This document shows, one piece after another, positions 56,637 to 64,000 of a stretch of DNA of 64,000 bases. This DNA comes from Microbulbifer harenosus. Its GTDB lineage: Bacteria > Pseudomonadota > Gammaproteobacteria > Pseudomonadales > Cellvibrionaceae. The stretch lies in NCBI RefSeq assembly GCF_005771435.1, contig NZ_VANI01000022.1, positions 1-64,000 on the forward strand, in the 5' to 3' direction. The number at the start of each line of letters is the position of its first letter. The first letter of the stretch is position 1. The notes below the pieces were generated by a model, which saw nothing but the letters and a program-made list of their open reading frames with translations, did no database searches and was not told the origin of the DNA. A program made the translations under genes and the position numbers.

Positions 56637-57614
56637 TCAGCCTCCCAGCATCGCCAGGTTGCGGGTGGCACCGGTAAAGCCGCTGGCCAGCTGGTGACTG
56701 GCATTCTTGCCACACACGGCGGCGCGGATCTGCTCCGCCAGCGCCTGGTGATCGCCGCCGCCGATGGCATCGCGCAGATCGATGCCCTGCTCTGCAAACA
56801 GGCACAGGTGCAGCGCGCCCTGGGCAGACATGCGCAGCCGGTTGCAACTGACACAGAAATCTTTGCTATAGGGCATGATCAGGCCAATGCGACCGGCATA
56901 GTCCGGATGGGCGTATTCTTTCGCCGGCCCGGCATCGCGGGGACGCACCACCTGCTCCCAGCCGGTGCGCAGCAGCAGCTTTTCGATATCGCTGCCGGCT
57001 ACATGGTTGCTGGCAAAGAAATCGCGGTTGTCGCCGGTGCGCATCAGCTCGATAAAGCGAAGGCTCACCGGTGTGACCCGGATCCACTCGAGAAAGTGAT
57101 TGAACTCGGCGAAGTTGTGCTCGCGCAGTAACACCGCATTGACTTTGGTGGGAATGCCCAGTGCCAGCGCGCGGTCGATACCACACAGGATTGTATCCAG
57201 CTTGTCGTGGCCGGTAATTGCCCGGAATTGCTGCGGGTCCAGGCTGTCGATACTGACGTTGAGTTGATCCAGCCCGGCGCGCTGCCAGGCGTCGATTTCC
57301 ATGGGGAGTCTGTAGCCGTTGGTAGTGATGGCCACACGACCGATGCCGTCGACGCTTTTGACGGTTTCGATCAGCTGCTCCAGATCTTTACGCAGCGACG
57401 GTTCTCCGCCGGTAAGGCGTACCTTTTCCGTGCCGAGGGAAGCAAAGGCTCCTACCACCGTGCCCACCTCGACAACGCTGAGCGGATTTTCCCGCGCACT
57501 CGACTGGCCGCACTGATAGCCATCCGGCAGGCAGTAATTGCAGCGGAAATTGCAGATGTCGGTCACGGACAGGCGCAGGTAGTAGAACCTGCGCCCAAAA
57601 CTGTCTTGTAACAT
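56637..57614 (-). CDS. moaA: GTP 3',8-cyclase MoaA
   Basis: 325-residue radical SAM enzyme, first step of Moco synthesis. N-terminal 4Fe-4S Cys 21, 25, 28 (CNFRCNYC), C-terminal cluster in CVSCNRLR and CLF, and the conserved terminal Gly-Gly. Start chosen at MLQDSF, behind a Moco-type leader. Confidence 0.96.
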   Translation of the reverse strand: MLQDSFGRRFYYLRLSVTDICNFRCNYCLPDGYQCGQSSARENPLSVVEVGTVVGAFASLGTEKVRLTGGEPSLRKDLEQLIETVKSVDGIGRVAITTNGYRLPMEIDAWQRAGLDQLNVSIDSLDPQQFRAITGHDKLDTILCGIDRALALGIPTKVNAVLLREHNFAEFNHFLEWIRVTPVSLRFIELMRTGDNRDFFASNHVAGSDIEKLLLRTGWEQVVRPRDAGPAKEYAHPDYAGRIGLIMPYSKDFCVSCNRLRMSAQGALHLCLFAEQGIDLRDAIGGGDHQALAEQIRAAVCGKNASHQLASGFTGATRNLAMLGG

Positions 57615-57615
57615 T

Positions 57616-57729
57616 AAACGCCTTTCCAGATTCAGGAGGCCGCGCGGTTTCCCGCGCAACCCTGGTGGCCGGTATGGCCACGGTCCCGGCACCCTGCGGC
57701 AGTGGCCGTGTAGGTAAAGGGACTCGGTG
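57616..57729 (-). ncRNA. Moco RNA motif (riboswitch candidate)
   Basis: The leader of moaA contains GGCCACCAGGG, a short stem-loop (GCGCGG / CCGCGC), then CCTCCTGAATCTGGAAAGG, closely matching the E. coli moaA leader order GCCACCAGGG-stem-CCTCC...ATCTGGAAAGG. It ends about 2 bp from the ATG and would sense Moco to control the operon. Left boundary estimated. Confidence 0.8.
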
Positions 57730-57884
57730 TTTAAACCGCAGTCAGTGTATCAACACCGTATTATTCCGCTCGGGGCAATGGTGGTACTCCCGGGGGAGGA
57801 GTGTATGTCGCGAGCAGGAGAGCCCCGTTTTAGCGGCTTGTTGAAAAACGTCATCCACAACCTTTTACAACCCGGGTTTGCGCT

Positions 57885-59090
57885 TCAGAAATTCGCAGTG
57901 AACATCAGCCACACTTTGTCGGTATCCACGCTGAAGGTGTCGGCACGGTAACTGGCGTACTTGATTTCGCCACTCAACTGCTCGGTCAGTTTGCGTGCAA
58001 AGCTGAGGTCCCACTCACCGCCGTAATCCGCCCCACCCTCGCTGGCGCTGAAGCTGTGATAGGTTATGTCGAGGTTGCCTCCTGCAACCTTCATGGCGAC
58101 ACCGACATACAGATCCTCGACGCCATCTGCCGGTGTTGCCAGGAACTTGTCGGCGAAGCCCTGATATTTGTGCAATGTGGCGAGCGGCGTGGCAAAGCCG
58201 CTGCCGTTGTCGGCCCCCAGCACTTCGCCGCCAACCCACATGTTTACCGTGCCCAGCGCCGCACCAAGTTCCGCCAGATAGTAGGGGGCACTGTACGCCA
58301 GGGCGCTGTCGCCGGTTTCGGTTTGTCTGGCGTAGCTTAGCCTGGCCTTGAGCGGGCCGAAGCCACCCTTGTAGTCGACGCCCAGAGTTCGGCTGGATGC
58401 GTTTGCCGCGCGGTCGAAGTCCAGCTCGTAGACAAACGCGCTGAGCCTGTGGCGCTCTGTCACCGGGTAACTTCCATGGAACAGCTGGATATCGCCGCTG
58501 AGGTCGGCATTGACGCTGTCTTCGCCGAAAATCCGGTTGACGTTGTATACGTAGCTGTAATCCAGCTGCAGGCTCTTTTCCGAGCCGTACTGGTAGCGGT
58601 ATCCGTCATAGGTCTGCTCGTTCTGGCGCCAGCCCACACCGCCGACAAAGCGCTGACCGTCGAGATTGATACGCTGGCGACCGGCGGTTGCCACGGAGTT
58701 TTCCCCGCGGTATCGGATATAGGCCTGATTGACTTCGGTCCCCACTGGGTCCGCTACCACCGGGTAGGTGCTGTTGTCGTTGATGGTGGAGTTGTAGTGT
58801 TGATTGCCGATGGCGCTGACATCATCCAGTTCCAGCACGCCGGTGAAGCCGCGGTAGTCGCCGCTCGTCCAGGTGAGACGCGAGCGCAGGCTGGAGGCGC
58901 TCGCGTCCTCGCTGAAATTGTCCTGATCCACGCCTTCGAAGCGGTAGCGGAGCCCCAGGCACACGTCGCCGCCCATCAGGGCATCGGTGACAGTGTTCAC
59001 GGTCTCCGCGACGGCGGGCAGGGTAACGACACTGCCGGCGGCGATGAACAGGGTGTGGCGGACGGCATGGGCAAGACGGCATGTTTTCAT
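57885..59090 (-). CDS. alginate-export-like outer-membrane barrel
   Basis: 401 residues. Signal peptide (1-28, ends AVAE). The mature part alternates hydrophobic/aromatic residues throughout (WTSGDYRGFTGVLELDDV, AYIRYRGENSVATAGRQRI) and ends WLMFTANF with the barrel-type terminal Phe. Resembles AlgE/porin-like families. Substrate unknown; position near a NarK carrier and Moco operon raises a nitrogen-acquisition idea that is untested. Confidence 0.75.
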   Translation of the reverse strand: MKTCRLAHAVRHTLFIAAGSVVTLPAVAETVNTVTDALMGGDVCLGLRYRFEGVDQDNFSEDASASSLRSRLTWTSGDYRGFTGVLELDDVSAIGNQHYNSTINDNSTYPVVADPVGTEVNQAYIRYRGENSVATAGRQRINLDGQRFVGGVGWRQNEQTYDGYRYQYGSEKSLQLDYSYVYNVNRIFGEDSVNADLSGDIQLFHGSYPVTERHRLSAFVYELDFDRAANASSRTLGVDYKGGFGPLKARLSYARQTETGDSALAYSAPYYLAELGAALGTVNMWVGGEVLGADNGSGFATPLATLHKYQGFADKFLATPADGVEDLYVGVAMKVAGGNLDITYHSFSASEGGADYGGEWDLSFARKLTEQLSGEIKYASYRADTFSVDTDKVWLMFTANF

Positions 59091-59208
59091 GGGGTTTCCT
59101 CAGCGGCGATGACAGTTCCGGGTAGGGAAACTATCGCGACCGCGCCGTGCGGGAAATTCACCCGAAAGTGGCACAGCGCTGCGCCGCTACTCCCCCGGTC
59201 GCGCCACG

Positions 59209-60510
59209 CTACTCCCGAAGGGGCAGATCCGGCAGCGTATCGGCGTCGTGCAGAAAGTTATGCGCACGGGCAAACATCAGCCGCTCCCGCGTGCGCTCGC
59301 GTTTAAGCGCCAGATACATCACCAGCATGCAGCAGGCCAGTATGCCGTAAAGCACCATGAACGCGGCGCTGTGAATACCCACAATGTCCTGTGCCATACC
59401 GAACAACACCGGCAGGCTGAAACCGCCGAGTGCGCCGATGGAAGACACCAGCCCGCTGACACTGCCCATCTGCCGCGGATACTTGTCGAACACGATGCGG
59501 TACACCGAAGCGCGCCCGAAGCCCTGGGCAATACCGATTACCAGAATCAACAGGGTAAACAGTTCAATGCCCACCTCGATATTCAGCTGCACGTCGCGCT
59601 CGACACCGTGGATGGTCATGCTGGTGGGCGGGTAACTGAGGAAGAACAGGCACACCAGACAGGTCCAGAACACGCTCCAGTTCACCGCGCGCGCGCCAAA
59701 ACGGTCGGCAAACCAGCCGCCCACCGCGCGCACCGAACTCGACAGGGTGGCGAACAGCAGCGTCAGCAAAAAGGCGGTTTTGGTGTCCGCGCCGTAGGCG
59801 GACACGTAATAGCGCGGCAGCCACAATAGCAGCGCGAGAAAACTGCCGAAGACAAAAAAATAATACAGCCCGAAGCGCAACACCCGCAGATCGGTAAGCG
59901 GCTCGAGATGGAACGACAGCGACGGCTGCCGGCGGCTGCGCATATAGGGTGTTTCCTCCGGCGCCCACAGCGCGAACAGCAACGTCACCAGCAGTAAACC
60001 GGTGGCGAATACCGGCCCAACCATCGCGTCGCCCAGCCAGTTGGCCACCGCCGGCGCGCAGGCGAGCGCAATGGCCGCCCCCACATTGCCGGCACCAAAT
60101 ACGCCGAGCGCAAAACCCTGATTGCGCGACTCGAACCAGGAGCTCAGGTAGCGAACCCCCAACACAAAGCTCACCCCCGCAATCCCCAGCCACAGCCCGA
60201 GCCACAACAACGCTACATAACCATGCACCCGCGGCAGCAACAGCAGCGCGGGTACCAGCAGCAGCGATTGCCACACCAGCAGCCGGCGCGCGGAACAGCG
60301 TTCACTGAGCAGACCCGCCGGGTAGCGCAGCAGTGCGCCGCTCAGCATCGGCGCCGCCAACAGCACACCGAACTCGGTGGCGGACAACGCGAGGTGCGTG
60401 GCGAAATCCAGCCCGATCACCGCGTACAGAATCCACACGGAGAAATTGGCAGTGAACAGGGCAGTGGCGGCGATCAGGGCGCGGCCGGCCAGCTGTTGCG
60501 TGTAGTGCAT
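59209..60510 (-). CDS. NarK-family nitrate/nitrite-type MFS transporter
   Basis: 433 residues with 12 hydrophobic segments. NarK-like blocks: GFALGVFGAGNVGAAIAL, a short nitrate-signature-like stretch, and GLVSSIGALGGFSLPVLFG. Whether it moves nitrate, nitrite or another anion is uncertain. Divergent from the NasA-type gene at 60820, so the two may share regulation. Confidence 0.78.
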   Translation of the reverse strand: MHYTQQLAGRALIAATALFTANFSVWILYAVIGLDFATHLALSATEFGVLLAAPMLSGALLRYPAGLLSERCSARRLLVWQSLLLVPALLLLPRVHGYVALLWLGLWLGIAGVSFVLGVRYLSSWFESRNQGFALGVFGAGNVGAAIALACAPAVANWLGDAMVGPVFATGLLLVTLLFALWAPEETPYMRSRRQPSLSFHLEPLTDLRVLRFGLYYFFVFGSFLALLLWLPRYYVSAYGADTKTAFLLTLLFATLSSSVRAVGGWFADRFGARAVNWSVFWTCLVCLFFLSYPPTSMTIHGVERDVQLNIEVGIELFTLLILVIGIAQGFGRASVYRIVFDKYPRQMGSVSGLVSSIGALGGFSLPVLFGMAQDIVGIHSAAFMVLYGILACCMLVMYLALKRERTRERLMFARAHNFLHDADTLPDLPLRE

Positions 60511-60816
60511 GGGGCGTATTCCTCGGGAATAAAGCAGGTCGGGAATATGTTACGCAGCCGTGCGGTTGGCGACCCCACTTTACCCCCAATGACACCGCAC
60601 CCACCTCTCCGGCCTACCTCCTTCAGGGTAGGCGCCTACGTTTTTGCGGTATTTTTCCCGCGATTTGCCCCCACGCCACCTCTCCCCAAGTGGGTAGTTC
60701 CACCCCAGCCGCCACCAGAGTTACCACTCCCGCGCGCTTTTCCTCCGCCGCCAACGCTCTAGCATCGGCGCGAACCTGCTGATTTTTTTCTTCCAGAATT
60801 CACAAGGAGCTGCGCG
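60511..60816. promoter_or_regulatory. divergent transporter intergenic region
   Basis: 306 bp with no gene. It holds a hairpin GCCTACC-n8-GGTAGGC (60612-60633) overlapping a palindrome GTAGGCGCCTAC before GTTTTT, so two foldings compete. The C-rich rest has no clear motif. Confidence 0.5.
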
Positions 60817-60819
60817 GTG

Positions 60820-62298
60820 ATGAAGACAGACGATGGCCACTTTCAATTTTTTTCGTTGCGAGACCCGAAGATAAAAACGCTGCACATCACCTGGTTTGCA
60901 TTTTTCCTGACATTTCTGGTGTGGTTCAGCCACGCGCCGCTGATGGTGTTCATCAAGGAGGCCTTCGAGCTCAGCAGCCAGCAGATCAAGGCGCTGCTGA
61001 TCCTGAACGTGGCGCTGACGATTCCCGCGCGCATCGTGATCGGCATTCTCGTCGACCGCTTCGGGCCGCGGCACATCTTCAGTATGCTGCTGATCATTTC
61101 CTCCTTCCTGTGCATGGGATTCGCATTTGCCAGCAGCTATGAGGCGCTGGCACTGTTCCGCTTCCTGCTGGGGTTTGTGGGCGCGGGCTTCGTGATCGGC
61201 ATCCGCATGGTGGGCGAGTGGTTCCCAGCCAAACAGGTGGGCCTCGCCGAAGGCATCTACGGTGGCTGGGGCAATTTCGGTTCCGCCGCCGGCGCCATGA
61301 CCCTGCCGACCCTGGCGCTGCTGTTTGGTGGCGACGATGGCTGGCGCTACGCGCTGGCCTCTACCGGCGTGCTGACCTTCTTCTACGGTATCGTCTACTT
61401 CCGTATCGCGCGCAACACCCCCAAGGGCTCCACCTACTTCAAGCCGAAGAAAAGCGGCGGCCTCGAAGTCACCAGCAAGCGGGACTTCCATTTTTACCTG
61501 CTGATGAACATCCCCATGTACCTGGCGCTGGCACTGCTTGTCTACAAACTGTCACCGGTCGGGGTGGCACTGCTCAGCCAGCAGACGACCTATCTGTTGT
61601 GGACAGTGCTGGCCCTGCTGTTCGCGTTCCAGACCCAGCAGATCTGGCGGGTGAACAAGGACAACCTCAGACACGGCGTGCCGGAGCTGGAGAAGTACCA
61701 ATTCAAGCAGGTAGCGATTCTCAACCTTGCCTACTTCGTCACCTTCGGTTCCGAGCTCGCGGTGGTGTCCATGCTACCGCTGTTTTTCCTAGATACCTTT
61801 GAAGGGCTGTCTGCGGTGAGCGCCGGCCTGCTGGCCTCCGGCTTCGCGTTCATGAACCTGGTATCTCGCCCCACCGGCGGCTACTTCAGTGACAAGCTCG
61901 GCCGCCGCCGCAGCCTGATGGTGCTGATCTGCGGGCTCGCCGCGGGCTACCTTGTGCTGAGTCAGATCACCGGCACCTGGTGGATCTGGATCGCGGTGCT
62001 CGCCACCATGAGCTGCTCTTTCTTCGTACAGGCCGGCGAGGGCGCGGTGTTCGCGATCGTGCCGCTGGTGAAGCGCCGCATGACCGGCCAGATCGCCGGC
62101 ATGACCGGAGCCTATGGCAACGTGGGCGGCGTGGTGTACCTGGCCGCGCTGTCCTACGTCGACTACAGCAACTTCTTCCTGATTATCGCCGCGTCCGCCG
62201 CGGTCATCGCCGGGATCTGCTGGTTCCTCGACGAGCCCGCCGGCACCATCGCCGAGACCCTGCCGGACGGCAGTGTGCAACTGATCAATGTGGAATAA
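60820..62298 (+). CDS. nasA: NasA-type nitrate transporter (MFS)
   Basis: About 492 residues, 12 hydrophobic segments. Motifs [25 protein letters not shown] and [18 protein letters not shown] are NarK/NasA nitrate signatures (RxxG and GxxGNxxG types). A GTG 3 bp earlier is an equal start candidate; AGGAG is 7-10 nt upstream. Head of the nitrate-assimilation operon, followed by the kinase fusion. Confidence 0.9.
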   Translation: MKTDDGHFQFFSLRDPKIKTLHITWFAFFLTFLVWFSHAPLMVFIKEAFELSSQQIKALLILNVALTIPARIVIGILVDRFGPRHIFSMLLIISSFLCMGFAFASSYEALALFRFLLGFVGAGFVIGIRMVGEWFPAKQVGLAEGIYGGWGNFGSAAGAMTLPTLALLFGGDDGWRYALASTGVLTFFYGIVYFRIARNTPKGSTYFKPKKSGGLEVTSKRDFHFYLLMNIPMYLALALLVYKLSPVGVALLSQQTTYLLWTVLALLFAFQTQQIWRVNKDNLRHGVPELEKYQFKQVAILNLAYFVTFGSELAVVSMLPLFFLDTFEGLSAVSAGLLASGFAFMNLVSRPTGGYFSDKLGRRRSLMVLICGLAAGYLVLSQITGTWWIWIAVLATMSCSFFVQAGEGAVFAIVPLVKRRMTGQIAGMTGAYGNVGGVVYLAALSYVDYSNFFLIIAASAAVIAGICWFLDEPAGTIAETLPDGSVQLINVE

Positions 62299-62312
62299 AC
62301 CGGAGACGGAGC

Positions 62313-64000
62313 ATGACGCAGGGCGTGGTGCGAAAAGGGGTCGTGAACAGTATGCAGGGAGCGAAACCCGCTCCGTCAAAAGACAGCGGCGGCAGCGCGC
62401 CACTGCTCGAAAGTGGCCTCGCCACACTCGCCGGGCGCAAGCCCGACAATGAGGATGCGGCGATATTCCACTGGCCGGACGATCCACACCTGCGCGAATA
62501 CCTGGGCGCGGTGGCGGCGGTAGCCGACGGCGTGAGCTCCGCCGAGGCCGGCGCCCACGCCAGCAAAACCGCCACCCGCCAGTTCGTCAGCGACTACTTC
62601 AACGTGCCCGATACCTGGCCGGTGGCGCGCGCCGGCGAGAAGGCGCTCACCAGTATCAACAGCAAGCTCTACCGCCTGAGCCACGCCTTCACCCAGCAGG
62701 AGAAGGGTTACCTGTGCACCTTTTCCGCACTGGTGATCAAGAGCCGCACCGCGCACTATTTCCACGTCGGCGACAGCCGCATCTACCACATGCGCGGCGC
62801 CGAGCTGCGCCAGGCCAGTCGCGACCACACCGTGATACTCGGGCGCCAGCGCCAGATGCTGGTGCGCGCCCTCGGTATGGATACCGCACTGCAGGTGGAT
62901 TACGGCCGTATAGATCTCGCCCCCGGTGACCGGTTACTGCTCACCAGCGACGGCGTGCACGATTTCCTGCCCGAGGAAACTCTGCGCGGTATTCTCAGCG
63001 CGCCCGATGCCAGCGCCCAGCACATGGCGAACGCCTTAGTGCAGCAGGCGCTGCTCGCCGGCAGCGACGACAACCTGAGTGCGGTGGTGCTGGAGATCAT
63101 TGCACTGCCCGCCACCACACTCGACGAGTACAGCCGCCAGCTCACCCGCCTGCCGTTCCCGCCCCCCCTGGAACCCGGCATGCGCCTGGACGGCTTCCTG
63201 GTCGAGCGCGAACTTTACGCCTCCCCGCGCAGCCAGCTTTACCTGGTGCGCGATACCGCCAGCGGCGAGCAACTGGTGATGAAGACTCCGTCGGCGAACT
63301 ATGCCGACGACTTGCACTACATCGACCGTTTCGTGCAGGAGGAGTGGGTGGGACTGCGTATCCAGCACCCGCGGGTGGCGCGCGTGCTCCGCCAGCAGCG
63401 GCCGCGCACCGCGCTCTACTACCTGATGGAATACATCCAAGGCGAAACCCTGGCACAGTGGATGCAACACAACCGCTTCCCCAAACCGACGCGCGCCTTC
63501 CGTCTGCTGCAGGAGATCGCCGCTGGCCTGCAGGCATTCCACGACCAGGAGACGGTGCACCAGGACCTGCGCCCCGCCAATATCCTGATCGACCGCGACG
63601 ACCACGCCCGCATCGTCGACTTCGGCTCGGTGTACATAGCCGGCTCCGCGGAGATCTTCCGCCCGCTGCAGCACAGCAGCGCACTCGGCACGGCGAGTTA
63701 TTCCGACCCGCACACCCTGCTTGGCCGCAATACCGGCATCCGCGGCGATCTCTACGCGCTCGCCACCATCGCCTACGAACTGTTCACCGGCCAGCTGCCC
63801 TACGGCGAAGAAATCAACGACTGCCGCGCGCGCGGTGACTACGAGCGCCTGCGTTACCGCGATGCGCGCCAATTCAACCCGGTGATCCCGCTGTGGTTCG
63901 ACCGCGCCCTGGCGCGCGGCTGCGCCATTGATCTGGAACAGCGCTACCACACGCTCGACGACTTCATGGCGGACCTGGCAAACCCCAACCCGCGGTATCT
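62313..64000 (+). CDS. PP2C phosphatase/Ser-Thr kinase fusion, partial
   Basis: Open at the right edge (562 codons seen). N-terminal PP2C: GRKPDNEDAA, VADGVSSAEAG, VGDSRIYHM, LTSDGVHDF and SDDNLSAVV. C-terminal kinase: Lys324 in VMKTPS, HQD at 416-418 in place of HRD (VHQDLRPANILI), DFG at 436-438. In Pseudomonas a similar protein lies between nasA and nirB, so it probably tunes nitrate assimilation. 14 bp after nasA. Confidence 0.9.
   Translation, partial: MTQGVVRKGVVNSMQGAKPAPSKDSGGSAPLLESGLATLAGRKPDNEDAAIFHWPDDPHLREYLGAVAAVADGVSSAEAGAHASKTATRQFVSDYFNVPDTWPVARAGEKALTSINSKLYRLSHAFTQQEKGYLCTFSALVIKSRTAHYFHVGDSRIYHMRGAELRQASRDHTVILGRQRQMLVRALGMDTALQVDYGRIDLAPGDRLLLTSDGVHDFLPEETLRGILSAPDASAQHMANALVQQALLAGSDDNLSAVVLEIIALPATTLDEYSRQLTRLPFPPPLEPGMRLDGFLVERELYASPRSQLYLVRDTASGEQLVMKTPSANYADDLHYIDRFVQEEWVGLRIQHPRVARVLRQQRPRTALYYLMEYIQGETLAQWMQHNRFPKPTRAFRLLQEIAAGLQAFHDQETVHQDLRPANILIDRDDHARIVDFGSVYIAGSAEIFRPLQHSSALGTASYSDPHTLLGRNTGIRGDLYALATIAYELFTGQLPYGEEINDCRARGDYERLRYRDARQFNPVIPLWFDRALARGCAIDLEQRYHTLDDFMADLANPNPRY

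Overview
The window is chromosomal DNA, GC-rich through most of its length, from a gammaproteobacterium. Gene content and order (hemW-rdgB-DUF4426-metW-metX ... yggT-proC-yggS-pilT-pilU; argH beside an AlgZ/AlgR-type pair; cyaY-lptM-lysA-dapF-DUF484; SutA-like-glnK-amtB-ubiK-comM; rep-cytochrome c5; rho-trxA-ubiD) recall Pseudomonas. The REP-like repeats, the TonB-linked nucleoside operon and the overall character suggest a marine Cellvibrionales-type bacterium such as Microbulbifer. The genus is an inference.

Layout. 1-1100: an AT-rich integron gene cassette with a 143-bp attC, then a lone hypothetical gene. 1141-10541: ubiD, an RRM protein, rho, trxA, and the minus-strand run hemW, rdgB, DUF4426, metW, metX, then ogt. 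10585-15229: an accessory insert between metX and yggT. It holds a crippled HMG-CoA reductase gene, a divergent decarboxylase-like protein that has lost its PLP lysine, and a dynamin-like GTPase. 15439-20247: yggT, proC, yggS and the twitching ATPases pilT and pilU. 20258-27062: a small protein, SDR, LysE exporter, LytTR two-component pair, argH and a GDPD, with several composite repeats between them.

27073-36680: frataxin, lysine biosynthesis (lysA, dapF), DUF484, a SutA-like RNA polymerase factor, and a nitrogen operon (outer-membrane protein, glnK, amtB, second glnK) behind a sigma-54 promoter and an NtrC-like box; then ubiK and comM. 36754-41861: two GNATs flanking a subclass B3 metallo-beta-lactamase, small DUF proteins, a permease and an MmyB-type regulator. 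42045-49857: rep, cytochrome c5, and a purine nucleoside operon (TonB receptor, secreted adenosine deaminase, NUP lipoprotein). 50490-53862: tRNA-Arg(CCG) with a disrupted partial copy, an aldo/keto reductase, an MFS exporter and a LysR regulator. 53952-57729: a molybdenum cofactor operon (moaA, moaB, moaC, moaD, moaE, moeB) behind a Moco riboswitch, with a remnant of mobA. 57885-64000: an outer-membrane barrel, a NarK-like carrier, and a nitrate-assimilation operon (NasA-type transporter, PP2C/kinase fusion) that runs off the end.

The second half shares a nitrogen theme: ammonium sensing and uptake, purine salvage, nitrate uptake, and the Moco that nitrate reductase needs. The observations most worth follow-up are the HMGR remnant and lysine-less PLP protein pair, the mosaic repeats, the interrupted tRNA duplicate, the NtrC/sigma-54 arrangement, and the cassette at the left edge.
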